Part shown: positions 1-8,178 of the stretch, piece by piece
Position numbering within the stretch: position 1 is the first letter of the stretch
How the letters are laid out: the number at the start of each line of letters is the position of its first letter
Assembly (NCBI RefSeq): GCF_022026395.1
Contig: NZ_CP041767.1
Location: 622,001-686,000 of the forward strand
From: Brevibacillus brevis
GTDB taxonomy: Bacteria > Bacillota > Bacilli > Brevibacillales > Brevibacillaceae
Reading direction: 5' to 3'
Length of the DNA: 64,000 nt
Position numbers and translations under genes: made by a program
Notes under the pieces: model-generated
Seen by the model: only the letters and a program-made list of their open reading frames with translations
What the model was told of the DNA's origin: nothing
Databases searched by the model: none

Positions 1-354
1 GAGCACGCCCCTGAAGGCAAGTGGTTAGAAGATCATTCTTGGAAATACGGTTTTATTTTGCGCTACCCAAAGGACAAGGTAGCCATTACAGGAACGGTAT
101 TCGAGCCTTGGCACTTCCGATATGTCGGTTTGCCGCATAGCGCGATCATGAAGCAGAATAACTTTTCGCTGGAAGAATACCTGGATTACCTACGAGAAAA
201 AAGAAGTATCTCCGTGACAAACGATGGGAAGATCTACGAAATTAACTACTACCCTGTCGATCAAGAGATGACGATCAAAGTACCGATTTCGAGCAACTAT
301 GAGATTTCGGGTGACAACATGGGCGGCGTGATTGTGACAAGCTACGTGAACTAA
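1..354 (+). CDS. vanY: VanY-like D,D-carboxypeptidase, 3' end only
   Basis: The reading frame is open from the first base, so this is the C-terminal part of a gene that starts outside the window. The visible part contains ...GFILRYPKDK and EPWHFRYVGLPH, the ExxH zinc/catalytic motif of M15B D-Ala-D-Ala carboxypeptidases. In glycopeptide resistance such enzymes trim the terminal D-Ala from peptidoglycan precursors outside the membrane. About 50 residues follow the peptidase core and end with YEISGDNMGGVIVTSYVN; a related tail ends the VanXY protein two genes on. The ligase ribosome site lies directly after the stop, so it is probably in the same operon. The N-terminal half, including the HxxxxxxD zinc motif and any membrane anchor, cannot be seen. 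Confidence 0.85.
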   Translation, partial: EHAPEGKWLEDHSWKYGFILRYPKDKVAITGTVFEPWHFRYVGLPHSAIMKQNNFSLEEYLDYLREKRSISVTNDGKIYEINYYPVDQEMTIKVPISSNYEISGDNMGGVIVTSYVN

Positions 355-374
355 AGAAAGAAGGAGTGAATCTA

Positions 375-1427
375 ATGAGGAAATTGACTGTCGCGATTTT
401 GTTTGGGGGATGCTCCTCGGAGTATGAAGTATCCCTTAAATCTACGAGTTCGGTGCTGGAGAGCTTGTGTTTGGAAAAATACGAGGTGATTTTGTTAGGA
501 ATTACGAGGGAAGGGCAATGGCTTCGATATACCGGCAACATCGAAAGCATTCGGAATGACAGTTGGCATCAAAGTGAGAAGTGTGTGCCTGCCTTTCTCT
601 CTCCTTGCAGACAAGTGCGGGGAATTGTTGCACAGGAGAACGGCGCCATGACGGTCACAAAGATTGATGTGGTATTCCCGATTTTACATGGCAAAAACGG
701 AGAGGATGGAACGGTGCAAGGGCTATTGGAACTCGCTGGAATTCCTTTTGTCGGTTGTCACACGCTATCCTCCGCGATTTGTATGGATAAGGATATCGCC
801 CACACGCTGGCGGAAAGCTCCGGTATCAAAACGCCAAGATCCGTTACCGTTTATCCAAATACGGACCTTGCAACTGTTCAAGCTGCCACCGAACCACTGG
901 GATTCCCTTTGTATGTCAAACCGGCAAAGGCAGGGTCCTCCATTGGGATTACGAAAGCATACAGCCCATCAGAATTGTTCTTCGGGATAGAAAACGCCCT
1001 TTTGCATGATGAAAAAGTGGTCATCGAGGAAAACATCGCGGGATTCGAGGTGGGCTGCGCGGTACTCGGAAATCGTGAGGTCATTGTGGGGGAAGTGGAT
1101 GAAATCGAATTGTTCCAAGGCTTCTTCAATTACACAGAAAAGTACTCATTGGAGACTGCCCATATCCATGTCCCAGCAAGAATCGACGACGAACTCGCTC
1201 ATAAAATCAAGCAAACAGCCACCCATCTCTATCAGGTTTTTGGCTGTCGTGGCTTTGCTCGCGTGGATATGTTTGTCACACCAGACGGAGATATTGTGTT
1301 TAACGAAGTGAATACGATCCCGGGCTTTACCTCGAAGAGCAGGTATCCAAGCATGCTGCGTGCTGCGGGGATTTCTTATAGAGAGCTTCTTGATACGTTG
1401 ATTATGCTAGCGTTGGAGGAGGACTAA
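375..1427 (+). CDS. vanG: D-alanine--D-serine ligase, VanG type
   Basis: This is a 350-residue ATP-grasp ligase that would join D-Ala to D-Ser (or D-Ala) for peptidoglycan precursors in the cytoplasm. It opens with LTVAILFGGCSSEYEVSL. It has HGKNGEDGTVQG (about residues 105-116), VKPAKAGSSIG and the FNEVNTIPGFT metal/phosphate motif (from about 309). The omega loop reads FNYTEKY (about 251-257), as in VanC/VanG D-Ser ligases, and lacks the histidine-bearing loop of VanA/VanB D-Lac ligases. The ATG at 375 is chosen because AAGGAG at 361-366 precedes it; the in-frame GTG at 366 overlaps that site. It sits between VanY-like and VanXY genes. Substrate choice is inferred from motifs; an ordinary Ddl is the alternative but less likely. 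Confidence 0.88.
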   Translation: MRKLTVAILFGGCSSEYEVSLKSTSSVLESLCLEKYEVILLGITREGQWLRYTGNIESIRNDSWHQSEKCVPAFLSPCRQVRGIVAQENGAMTVTKIDVVFPILHGKNGEDGTVQGLLELAGIPFVGCHTLSSAICMDKDIAHTLAESSGIKTPRSVTVYPNTDLATVQAATEPLGFPLYVKPAKAGSSIGITKAYSPSELFFGIENALLHDEKVVIEENIAGFEVGCAVLGNREVIVGEVDEIELFQGFFNYTEKYSLETAHIHVPARIDDELAHKIKQTATHLYQVFGCRGFARVDMFVTPDGDIVFNEVNTIPGFTSKSRYPSMLRAAGISYRELLDTLIMLALEED

Positions 1428-1430
1428 CCG

Positions 1431-2228
1431 ATGACACAATCTCATGTCTTTACGGTTACGTTGAACAGCGACAATCTGCATCACGGCCATCTGATATTGG
1501 TGAATCGCCAGTATCCGATCCGCTGGCAAACAGACGACGGTATCCTGCTGAACTGCATGCGGCTGATTGACGGAGCACACAGCAATATGATGATGGAAAA
1601 CACGGCTGCCCAGATGTTTGCCAAGCTGCTGAAAGCCTGCAACGCAGAGCATACGATTGTGCCGGTCAGTGGTTTTCGCAGCAAGATGGAACAAAAGGAT
1701 ATTTATGATCAATCCCTGCTCGAAAATGGACAGGTGTTTACCAGTCAATATGTAGCGCGCCCGAATGAAAGTGAGCATCAGACAGGGCTTGCGATAGATG
1801 TTGGGGAGAAAAAGGAAGTAATCGATTTTATCTGCCCTTCTTTTCCCGACCATGGCGTATGCCGAATGTTTCGCCAACGTGCCAGTCAATATGGGTTTAT
1901 CAAACGCTACGACAAAGACAAAGAGCAGCTAACAGGGATTTCGGATGAGCCTTGGCATTTTCGGTATGTGGGCTATCCGCATGCTGTTTTGATGGAAAAG
2001 CTCCAGCTTTGTCTGGAAGAGTATATCGAGTATGTGAAAAACTACGAATTCCATCAGAAGCATTTGCTAGTAGATGATGAGAGCATTGAAATCTACTATG
2101 TAAAAGCTACCGATACAGTTACGCACATCCCAGTTGTGGCTGGTGAGAGCTACGAAATATCGGGCAATAACGTGGATGGCTTTATCATTACGGTGTTTCA
2201 TCAGGAGGCACGTAATGAACGCGGGTAA
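1431..2228 (+). CDS. vanXY: VanXY bifunctional D,D-dipeptidase/carboxypeptidase
   Basis: A 265-residue M15B metallopeptidase that would hydrolyse D-Ala-D-Ala dipeptide and trim D-Ala from pentapeptides, leaving only D-Ala-D-Ser ends. The zinc motif SEHQTGLAID places ligands near His116 and Asp123, and EPWH gives Glu173 and His176. There is no signal peptide, which fits the cytoplasmic VanXY class. After the catalytic core a tail of about 60 residues ends YEISGNNVDGFIITVF, clearly related to the tail of the upstream VanY-like protein. The gene begins 3 nt after the ligase stop and overlaps the start of vanT by 14 nt, so the genes are co-transcribed and probably translationally coupled. Confidence 0.88.
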   Translation: MTQSHVFTVTLNSDNLHHGHLILVNRQYPIRWQTDDGILLNCMRLIDGAHSNMMMENTAAQMFAKLLKACNAEHTIVPVSGFRSKMEQKDIYDQSLLENGQVFTSQYVARPNESEHQTGLAIDVGEKKEVIDFICPSFPDHGVCRMFRQRASQYGFIKRYDKDKEQLTGISDEPWHFRYVGYPHAVLMEKLQLCLEEYIEYVKNYEFHQKHLLVDDESIEIYYVKATDTVTHIPVVAGESYEISGNNVDGFIITVFHQEARNERG

Positions 2229-4377
2229 TGAAAAGCAGTATGGTGGGCTGGATCAATTCCGAATCATTGCGGCGATTCTTGTCATCGCAATCCATACTTC
2301 TCCGCTACTGTCTATAAGCGAATGGGCTGACTTTACACTGACACGAACAATAGCCAGGGTGGCGGTTCCGTTTTTCTTTATGTGCACAGGATTTTTCTTT
2401 CTGCAAAAGCTTGGCACAGATCGCGACAGAAATGCGTCTATGCTAAAGCAGTTTTTATGGAAAGTAGGAAAGCTATATTTGTTTTCGATCCTTCTCTATC
2501 TTCCTGTGAATGTGTATGCGGGGTATTTTACAGATGGATTTACCGTATTTTCAGCAGTGAAAGATCTCTTGTTTAACGGGACCTTGTATCATCTGTGGTA
2601 TTTCCCTGGCATCATGCTGGGGGTGTGTATCAGTACTTTTTTGTATACAAGAATGTCGACATGGAATACGTTTTGGGTGACCTTGCTACTGTATGGCATC
2701 GGGCTGTTGGGAGACAGCTACTTTGGCTTGGCACAGATGAGTTCGTATGTGGATAGCATTTATCAATCAATGTTTACTTTGTTTGATTACACGCGGAACG
2801 GCATATTTTTTGCTCCAGTGTTTATTGTCATGGGAGGCATGATTGCCAATACCCGCAGACGGAAAAAGAAAAAGGTCGCACCGTATGCCATCGGGTTTGT
2901 TTTGTTCGGAAGCATGCTGGTAATGGAAGGCTTTCTTTTGCATGCTTATCAGCTGCAACGTCATGATAGTATGTATATTTTTTTGATACCGTGCATGTAT
3001 TTTCTCTTTCAACTTTTATTGTTCTGGAAAGGCAAAAATCGCCCAACGTTACGAAAGCTGAGCCTGTATGTTTATGTCATCCATCCGCTGTGTATTGTGC
3101 TCATTCGCGCAGCAGCCAAAGTAACGGGACTGACAGGGCCGCTTGTTGATAACAGCTTGGTGCATTTTACACTGGTCACAGTGCTGTCGTTTGTTCTCTC
3201 GGTGATGGCGATTAAGCTGATGAAGGTGATTCGGCGCTTTCGAGTTGGGAAACCGGATCAAACCGGGCGAGCATGGGCTGATATCCATCTTCCTCATCTC
3301 CAGCATAATGTCAGGGAAATCCAGCGGGTTCTTCCCAAGGATTGTTCGATGATGGCAGTCGTAAAGGCGCAGGCATATGGCCACGGCGGTTGGCAAATCG
3401 CGAGGTTCTTGAACAAGCTCGGGATTGATCACTTCGCAGTTGCCACAATCGATGAAGGAATCGAACTACGGAAGAAAGGCGTAAAAGGGGAGATTCTGGT
3501 GCTTGGCTATACCGATGAGTGTCGGATACGCCAAATCGCCCGTTTCAAACTGACGCAAACCGTAGTAGATGACGAATATGCCCAAAAACTGAACGGCTAC
3601 AACGTGAAAATCTCTGTTCATGTCAAGATCGACACGGGGATGGCAAGACTCGGGGAATCTTGGGAACACACGGAAAAAATAGCGGCCATGTATCGATATA
3701 AAAATTTGCAGGTATGCGGTACCTTTACGCATCTGAGTGTGGCTGACAGTTTGGAAGCTTCGGATGTCGCATACACGAAAAATCAAATCGCCCGTTTCCA
3801 AAAAGTGATCGAACAGCTGAAAGAAAAAGGGATCGATCCACAGAAGCTGCACGTTCAAAGCAGTTACGGCGTGCTGAATTATGGGGAGCTGCAATACGAT
3901 TATGCTCGGATTGGGATCGCTCTCTACGGAATGTTGAGCAAGCAGGGAGACAAGGTGAAAACGAGCATCGACTTACGACCTGTGCTATCACTGAAAGCCA
4001 GAGTTGTGCAGGTGAAACAAGTGGAAAAAGGAGCATCCGTGGGTTATGGACGCGCCTATGCAGCGCAGAAAGACAGTAAGATTGCCATCGTATCCATCGG
4101 ATATGCAGATGGGGTTCCACGCATGCTGTCACAGGCGGGGGCTACCTGCTTGATCAAAGGAAAAAGGCGACCGATTCTTGGCTTTGTCTGCATGGATCAG
4201 CTTATTGTAGATATTACAGATATGGAAGCAGTGCAAAAAGGAGATATGGTGACCTTTATCGGCAGAGATCAAGAAGAGGAGATCACTGCTGAGGAAATGG
4301 CCCAACAGTGCAAAACCATTACGAACGAGCTGGTCAGCCGTTTGGGAGAACGTGTCAAAAGAGTCTATCATGATTGA
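2215..4377 (+). CDS. vanT: VanT membrane-bound serine racemase
   Basis: A 720-residue two-domain protein. Residues about 1-345 are an acyltransferase-3-like membrane domain with around ten hydrophobic segments and the DQFRIIAA...H signature; it is thought to take up L-serine. Residues about 350-715 are an alanine-racemase fold with the PLP lysine in AVVKAQAYGHG (Lys384) and GFVCMDQ near the end. Together they make D-Ser for the neighbouring ligase. The ATG at 2215 follows CAGGAGG at 2202-2208 inside the end of vanXY; the frame is open further upstream but without a ribosome site. The length matches VanT of the VanC/E/G types. Racemase specificity for serine over alanine is inferred from context. 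Confidence 0.9.
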   Translation: MNAGNEKQYGGLDQFRIIAAILVIAIHTSPLLSISEWADFTLTRTIARVAVPFFFMCTGFFFLQKLGTDRDRNASMLKQFLWKVGKLYLFSILLYLPVNVYAGYFTDGFTVFSAVKDLLFNGTLYHLWYFPGIMLGVCISTFLYTRMSTWNTFWVTLLLYGIGLLGDSYFGLAQMSSYVDSIYQSMFTLFDYTRNGIFFAPVFIVMGGMIANTRRRKKKKVAPYAIGFVLFGSMLVMEGFLLHAYQLQRHDSMYIFLIPCMYFLFQLLLFWKGKNRPTLRKLSLYVYVIHPLCIVLIRAAAKVTGLTGPLVDNSLVHFTLVTVLSFVLSVMAIKLMKVIRRFRVGKPDQTGRAWADIHLPHLQHNVREIQRVLPKDCSMMAVVKAQAYGHGGWQIARFLNKLGIDHFAVATIDEGIELRKKGVKGEILVLGYTDECRIRQIARFKLTQTVVDDEYAQKLNGYNVKISVHVKIDTGMARLGESWEHTEKIAAMYRYKNLQVCGTFTHLSVADSLEASDVAYTKNQIARFQKVIEQLKEKGIDPQKLHVQSSYGVLNYGELQYDYARIGIALYGMLSKQGDKVKTSIDLRPVLSLKARVVQVKQVEKGASVGYGRAYAAQKDSKIAIVSIGYADGVPRMLSQAGATCLIKGKRRPILGFVCMDQLIVDITDMEAVQKGDMVTFIGRDQEEEITAEEMAQQCKTITNELVSRLGERVKRVYHD

Positions 4378-4418
4378 GCCTTGGACGAAAACGAGTATAG
4401 GGAGTGGTTCATTTTTCC

Positions 4419-5534
4419 ATGGTGAAGAGGAGACATAGTTTTCGTGCCAAAATGCTTGGGCTTCTTGGGCTTGGCATGCTTCTGGCCGGTATCGTAACCT
4501 ATCTGCTCTATAAAGTGCTCCAGTTTTACTATAAGGCGGGGGTTAAGTACGAAGATCGGCTCGCCCAGGTTCGCCAATTCATCAGGGAGATGGGGGATAT
4601 CAATTTCTTTTTGATTGTCTTTGCTCCCATCGCGATCTTGTTTTTCTATCTCCTGACCAAACGATATGCTGGCTACTTTCGGGAGATTTCTACGGGCATT
4701 CATTTTCTCGCGAGTGGAGACTTTACAAGGCATGTCCATATTCCATCCAATGATGAGTTCGCAGATATTGCCAAGGATATCAATCAAGCAAGCGAGATGC
4801 TGCAAAAGGCGGTAGAAAGAGGAGATTTCGCCGAAAGCAGCAAGGATCAGCTTGTTTTGAATCTCGCGCATGATTTGCGTACACCACTGACATCCGTACT
4901 GGGTTATTTAGATTTAGTTTTGCGAGATGGGCAGATGTCACAAAAACAGATGCGGCATTATGCGACGATTGCTTTTACCAAGTCGCAACGATTGGAAAAG
5001 CTGATTGATGAGCTATTCGAAATTACGAGAATGAATTATGGCATGGTCAATATCGAGCAAAAGGTCATTGATTTGAGTGAATTGCTTGTTCAGTTAAATG
5101 AAGAGATGTATCCCTCTCTTGAGAAAAATGAGCTGGTCTCGCGGTGTACAATTGCGGCTCAATTAGTGATCGTGGGAGATGGGGAGCTTTTGGCGCGCGT
5201 ATTTGAGAACATTCTGACCAACGCGATACGCTATGGGGGCGATGGTCACTTTATCGATTTGAATGCTTATCGTGAGGGCGATGAAGTGGTTGTGCAAATC
5301 TTGAATTACGGTGACCAAATACCTGAGGAGGCGCTGCCGCATATTTTTGAAATGTTTTTTACGGGCGACAAAGCCCGAACGCATCAAGGGGGAGGCACAG
5401 GGCTCGGCTTGTATATTGCCAAAAATATCGTCGAGAAGCATCGGGGAACGATTTCTGTTCAAAGTGATTTGATTCGTACATGTTTTGAGGTCAGGTTGCC
5501 AAACGGAAGCAAGGGCTATCCAGAAAGTCAGTGA
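4419..5534 (+). CDS. vanS: VanS-like sensor histidine kinase
   Basis: A 371-residue membrane kinase. Two hydrophobic segments (about residues 15-40 and 62-85) bracket a short loop rather than a large sensor domain, then a HAMP-like linker leads to the H-box NLAHDLRTPLTSVLGYL (phospho-His about 151). The catalytic domain has the N box NILTNAIRYG and GGGTGLGLYIAKNIV. The H-box resembles VanS kinases of VanG/VanB type. It follows vanT by 41 nt and would control the cluster, but no response regulator is visible in the window; it may lie upstream of base 1. The start is uncertain: ATG 4419 follows GGGAG at 4400-4404 by 14 nt, while GTG 4404 overlaps that site. Confidence 0.78.
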   Translation: MVKRRHSFRAKMLGLLGLGMLLAGIVTYLLYKVLQFYYKAGVKYEDRLAQVRQFIREMGDINFFLIVFAPIAILFFYLLTKRYAGYFREISTGIHFLASGDFTRHVHIPSNDEFADIAKDINQASEMLQKAVERGDFAESSKDQLVLNLAHDLRTPLTSVLGYLDLVLRDGQMSQKQMRHYATIAFTKSQRLEKLIDELFEITRMNYGMVNIEQKVIDLSELLVQLNEEMYPSLEKNELVSRCTIAAQLVIVGDGELLARVFENILTNAIRYGGDGHFIDLNAYREGDEVVVQILNYGDQIPEEALPHIFEMFFTGDKARTHQGGGTGLGLYIAKNIVEKHRGTISVQSDLIRTCFEVRLPNGSKGYPESQ

Positions 5535-5626
5535 GTACGACTTTCTGTAGACCAAGTAAGAGCCGTAATTCCATTTATCACGTGTCACGTTAATGATTTG
5601 TTTGTTTTTCACAGAGATAGATAGAA

Positions 5627-5662
5627 ATGGGCTAGGGAACCTCATTCCCTAACCCATTTTTT
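5627..5662 (+). terminator. Terminator after the van cluster
   Basis: ATGGGCTAGGGAA pairs with TTCCCTAACCCAT (one mismatch) and is followed by six T. It lies 92 nt after the kinase stop and just before the end of the opposing aminopeptidase gene, so it closes the van transcription unit. Confidence 0.85.
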
Positions 5663-5674
5663 CATTCACTGCAC

Positions 5675-6790
5675 TTAAATCAAATTCTCCGGGTTCAAGC
5701 CTTCCAGCTCTGGCAACACGAAGCGCCCATCTTTTCTGATCAGCACATCGTCAAACCAGATTTCGCCGCCGCCGTATTCAGGGCGTTGGATTTGGACCAA
5801 GTCCCAGTGAACGGAGGAGCGGTTGCCGTTGTCTGCAACTGTGTAAGCATTTCCTGGCGTGAAGTGGAAGCTGCCCGCGATTTTTTCGTCAAACAGGATG
5901 TCCAGCATCGGGTGGAGGATGTGCGGATTGAAGCCGATCGCGAATTCTCCGATATAGCGTGCGCCCTCGTCCGTGTCGAGGATGTCGTTCAATGCTTTGG
6001 TATTGGAACTGGTCGCTTCCACGATTTTGCCTTCTTTGAAAGTGAATTGCACATCATTGAAGGTAATGCCGTTGTAGATTGATGCCGCGTTGTAGAAAAT
6101 CGTTCCTTCTACGGAATCGCGCACAGGAGCGGTGTATACTTCGCCATCCGGGATATTGCGTTTGCCGTCGCACTTGATGGCATTGATTCCTTTAATGGAG
6201 AAGCGCAGGTCTGTTTTTGGACCGACGATGCGTACGCGATCAGTGCGCTCCATCAGCTCTTTCAACGGAGTCATAGCAGCGGACATTTTCGCGTAGTCCA
6301 GATTGCAGACGGAGAAGTAGAAGTCCTCAAAGCCCTCGAGACTCATTTTGGACAGTTGCGCCATCGACTTGTTCGGGTAGCGCAGTACAACCCAGCGTTT
6401 GTTCGGAACGCGCTCGTTCGTATGTACAGGTTGATACAGGATGCGAGCGTAAATGCCCATTTTGTCTTCTGGTACGTCGGCATACTCGTTGATATTGTCG
6501 TAAGCGCGGATGGCGATGTAAGCGTCCATGTCCTTCATCCGGTCATACTCGTATTTTGCCATCAGAGCCATGTGTTCTTCGCTCGTACCTTGATAGAGTG
6601 CACGCATGACTTCTTGGTCTTTCAAGGTGACCAAAGGCAGAGCCCCAACTGCAAATGATTCACGCACAAGTGCACGAACGAGTTCAGGCTGCAGGCCTGT
6701 ATTTTCGATCAGAACTTTTTCGCCTTTTTGCAAATTGAGCGAGTAACGGACGAGACGGCTTGCCAGTTCATTAATGCGTGGATCTGCCAT
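5675..6790 (-). CDS. M29-family aminopeptidase
   Basis: A 371-residue metallo-aminopeptidase of the thermophilic aminopeptidase/AmpS family (M29), expected to remove N-terminal residues from peptides in the cytoplasm using two metal ions. Family features are the N-terminal NELASRLVRYSLNLQKGEKV, the substrate-domain ITFNDVQFTFKEGKIV, and the C-terminal SSVHWDLVQIQ with the His-x-Asp metal pair, followed by GGGEIWFDDVLIRKDG. The ATG at 6790 is preceded on the minus strand by GGAGG with good spacing. It is downstream of the alcohol dehydrogenase in the same direction with 94 nt between and no clear terminator, so partial read-through is possible, but an AT-rich promoter-like stretch is also present. 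Confidence 0.88.
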   Translation of the reverse strand: MADPRINELASRLVRYSLNLQKGEKVLIENTGLQPELVRALVRESFAVGALPLVTLKDQEVMRALYQGTSEEHMALMAKYEYDRMKDMDAYIAIRAYDNINEYADVPEDKMGIYARILYQPVHTNERVPNKRWVVLRYPNKSMAQLSKMSLEGFEDFYFSVCNLDYAKMSAAMTPLKELMERTDRVRIVGPKTDLRFSIKGINAIKCDGKRNIPDGEVYTAPVRDSVEGTIFYNAASIYNGITFNDVQFTFKEGKIVEATSSNTKALNDILDTDEGARYIGEFAIGFNPHILHPMLDILFDEKIAGSFHFTPGNAYTVADNGNRSSVHWDLVQIQRPEYGGGEIWFDDVLIRKDGRFVLPELEGLNPENLI

Positions 6791-6884
6791 GGTGGTAACC
6801 TCCGTAGTAAAATAATTTTGATTAATGATTAATTTGTATTATTACATAACTGAACGTAGGCTCGCCAGTGTGTTTGATGCTCAA

Positions 6885-8084
6885 TTACAGGCAAGCCTCG
6901 TAGATCGCGATGACATCGGCTTCATTCAATTTTCGTGAGCTAGGCAGATACCCGATTCCGCGTCCGCCGATGCGAACCGCTTCTTCGGCCATTTGGGCCA
7001 GCGATTGTTTGGTCACACCGAAGTCAGACAGACGCTCTGTGATTCCCATGCGCTCATACCAATGGCGAACGGCTTCAATCGTTGCTCGTGCTGCTTCGCC
7101 TTCGTCCTCCACGGTAATGCCAAAGCAATGACGTCCCATACGGGCTAGTCTCTCGGGACGATCTTGCAATATCACTTGTTCGAAATATGGAAGGGACAGG
7201 ATCGCCAGTCCGCGACCGTGAGCCATATCGTAGATTCCGCTCAGCGGATGTTCAACTCCGTGCAACGGCATGCCAGCACCACGACCGCCAGCAGCGAATG
7301 GACTGATGCCCAGCGTACTCGCCCACAAAAGGGTTGATCGTGCTTCTGCGTTGTCTGGTTGCTGGATCGCTGTGATGGAGTGCTCGACAACGAGACGAAT
7401 GAGCGTTTCGGAAATACCGTCCTGAACGTGGGTTCCTTCCGCGCTGATCAAATAGTTTTCAAACAGATGGGAAAAGATATCCGCGCAAGATTCCGCTGTG
7501 ACGCGAGCTGGAACGGTAAAGGTCACAGACGGGTCAAGAATGGCAATCTTCGGGTAAAGTGCTGGACCGTTGATCGAAGATTTTTCATGCGTATCCCAAT
7601 GAGTCAGGACGCTGATATGGTTTGCTTCCGAACCTGTAGCGGCTACTGTCGGAACGGTCATGATCGGCAGTGCTTCCTGAACAGGTACCAGCAATTGACC
7701 AGAGCCGCTCGGATTTCCCCGCATGTAATCGTAAATCGGGCGTCCGGAAACGGCTGCTGCCGCAATCGCTTTGGAGGCATCCATCACGGAGCCGCCACCG
7801 ATAGCGAGGATGAAGTCACACTGATGCTCACGAGCAAGAGCAGCTCCGGCATCAACCGTTGCCGTACGCGGATTCGGTTCGATTTTGTCAAAAACAAGAT
7901 ACGCCACTTGAGCTTCCTGCAACAGAGCCTTGGCGCGGTCCAAAAGTCCTGTACGTTTGGCCGCATTGCCGCCTGTGACGAGCAATGCTTTTTGGCCCAT
8001 CGATTTTGCTTCTTGGCCCAAACGCTCCAGTTCGCCTATCCCAAAGTAAATTTTGGTAGGAAAAGACACTTCAAATGGAAACAT
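6885..8084 (-). CDS. Iron-containing alcohol dehydrogenase
   Basis: A 399-residue group III alcohol dehydrogenase, related by overall layout to NAD(P)H-dependent butanol dehydrogenases. It has the dinucleotide/phosphate motif AIGGGSVMDASKAIAA and the TVAATGSEAN loop. The metal-binding region includes ESCADIFSHLFENYL (Asp and His ligands), then HGVEHPLSGIYDMAHGRGLA (two further His). It would reduce aldehydes to alcohols in the cytoplasm; the true substrate cannot be told. The ATG at 8084 follows AAAGAAGGAATTTCAG. The upstream chemoreceptor gene ends with its own terminator, so this gene probably starts a separate unit. Confidence 0.9.
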   Translation of the reverse strand: MFPFEVSFPTKIYFGIGELERLGQEAKSMGQKALLVTGGNAAKRTGLLDRAKALLQEAQVAYLVFDKIEPNPRTATVDAGAALAREHQCDFILAIGGGSVMDASKAIAAAAVSGRPIYDYMRGNPSGSGQLLVPVQEALPIMTVPTVAATGSEANHISVLTHWDTHEKSSINGPALYPKIAILDPSVTFTVPARVTAESCADIFSHLFENYLISAEGTHVQDGISETLIRLVVEHSITAIQQPDNAEARSTLLWASTLGISPFAAGGRGAGMPLHGVEHPLSGIYDMAHGRGLAILSLPYFEQVILQDRPERLARMGRHCFGITVEDEGEAARATIEAVRHWYERMGITERLSDFGVTKQSLAQMAEEAVRIGGRGIGYLPSSRKLNEADVIAIYEACL

Positions 8085-8139
8085 CTGAAATTCCTTCTTT
8101 CACGTATTGGTTGTACCACTGACAAGTTTATCATAAACA

Positions 8140-8172
8140 AAAGAAAAGAGCCTGCCCGGAGGGGAAGGCTCA
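8140..8172 (-). terminator. Terminator of the chemoreceptor gene
   Basis: On the minus strand GAGCCTTCCCC and GGGCAGGCTC form a hairpin followed by TTTTCTTTTG, a few bases after the chemoreceptor stop codon. Confidence 0.82.
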
Positions 8173-8178
8173 TCTTGT

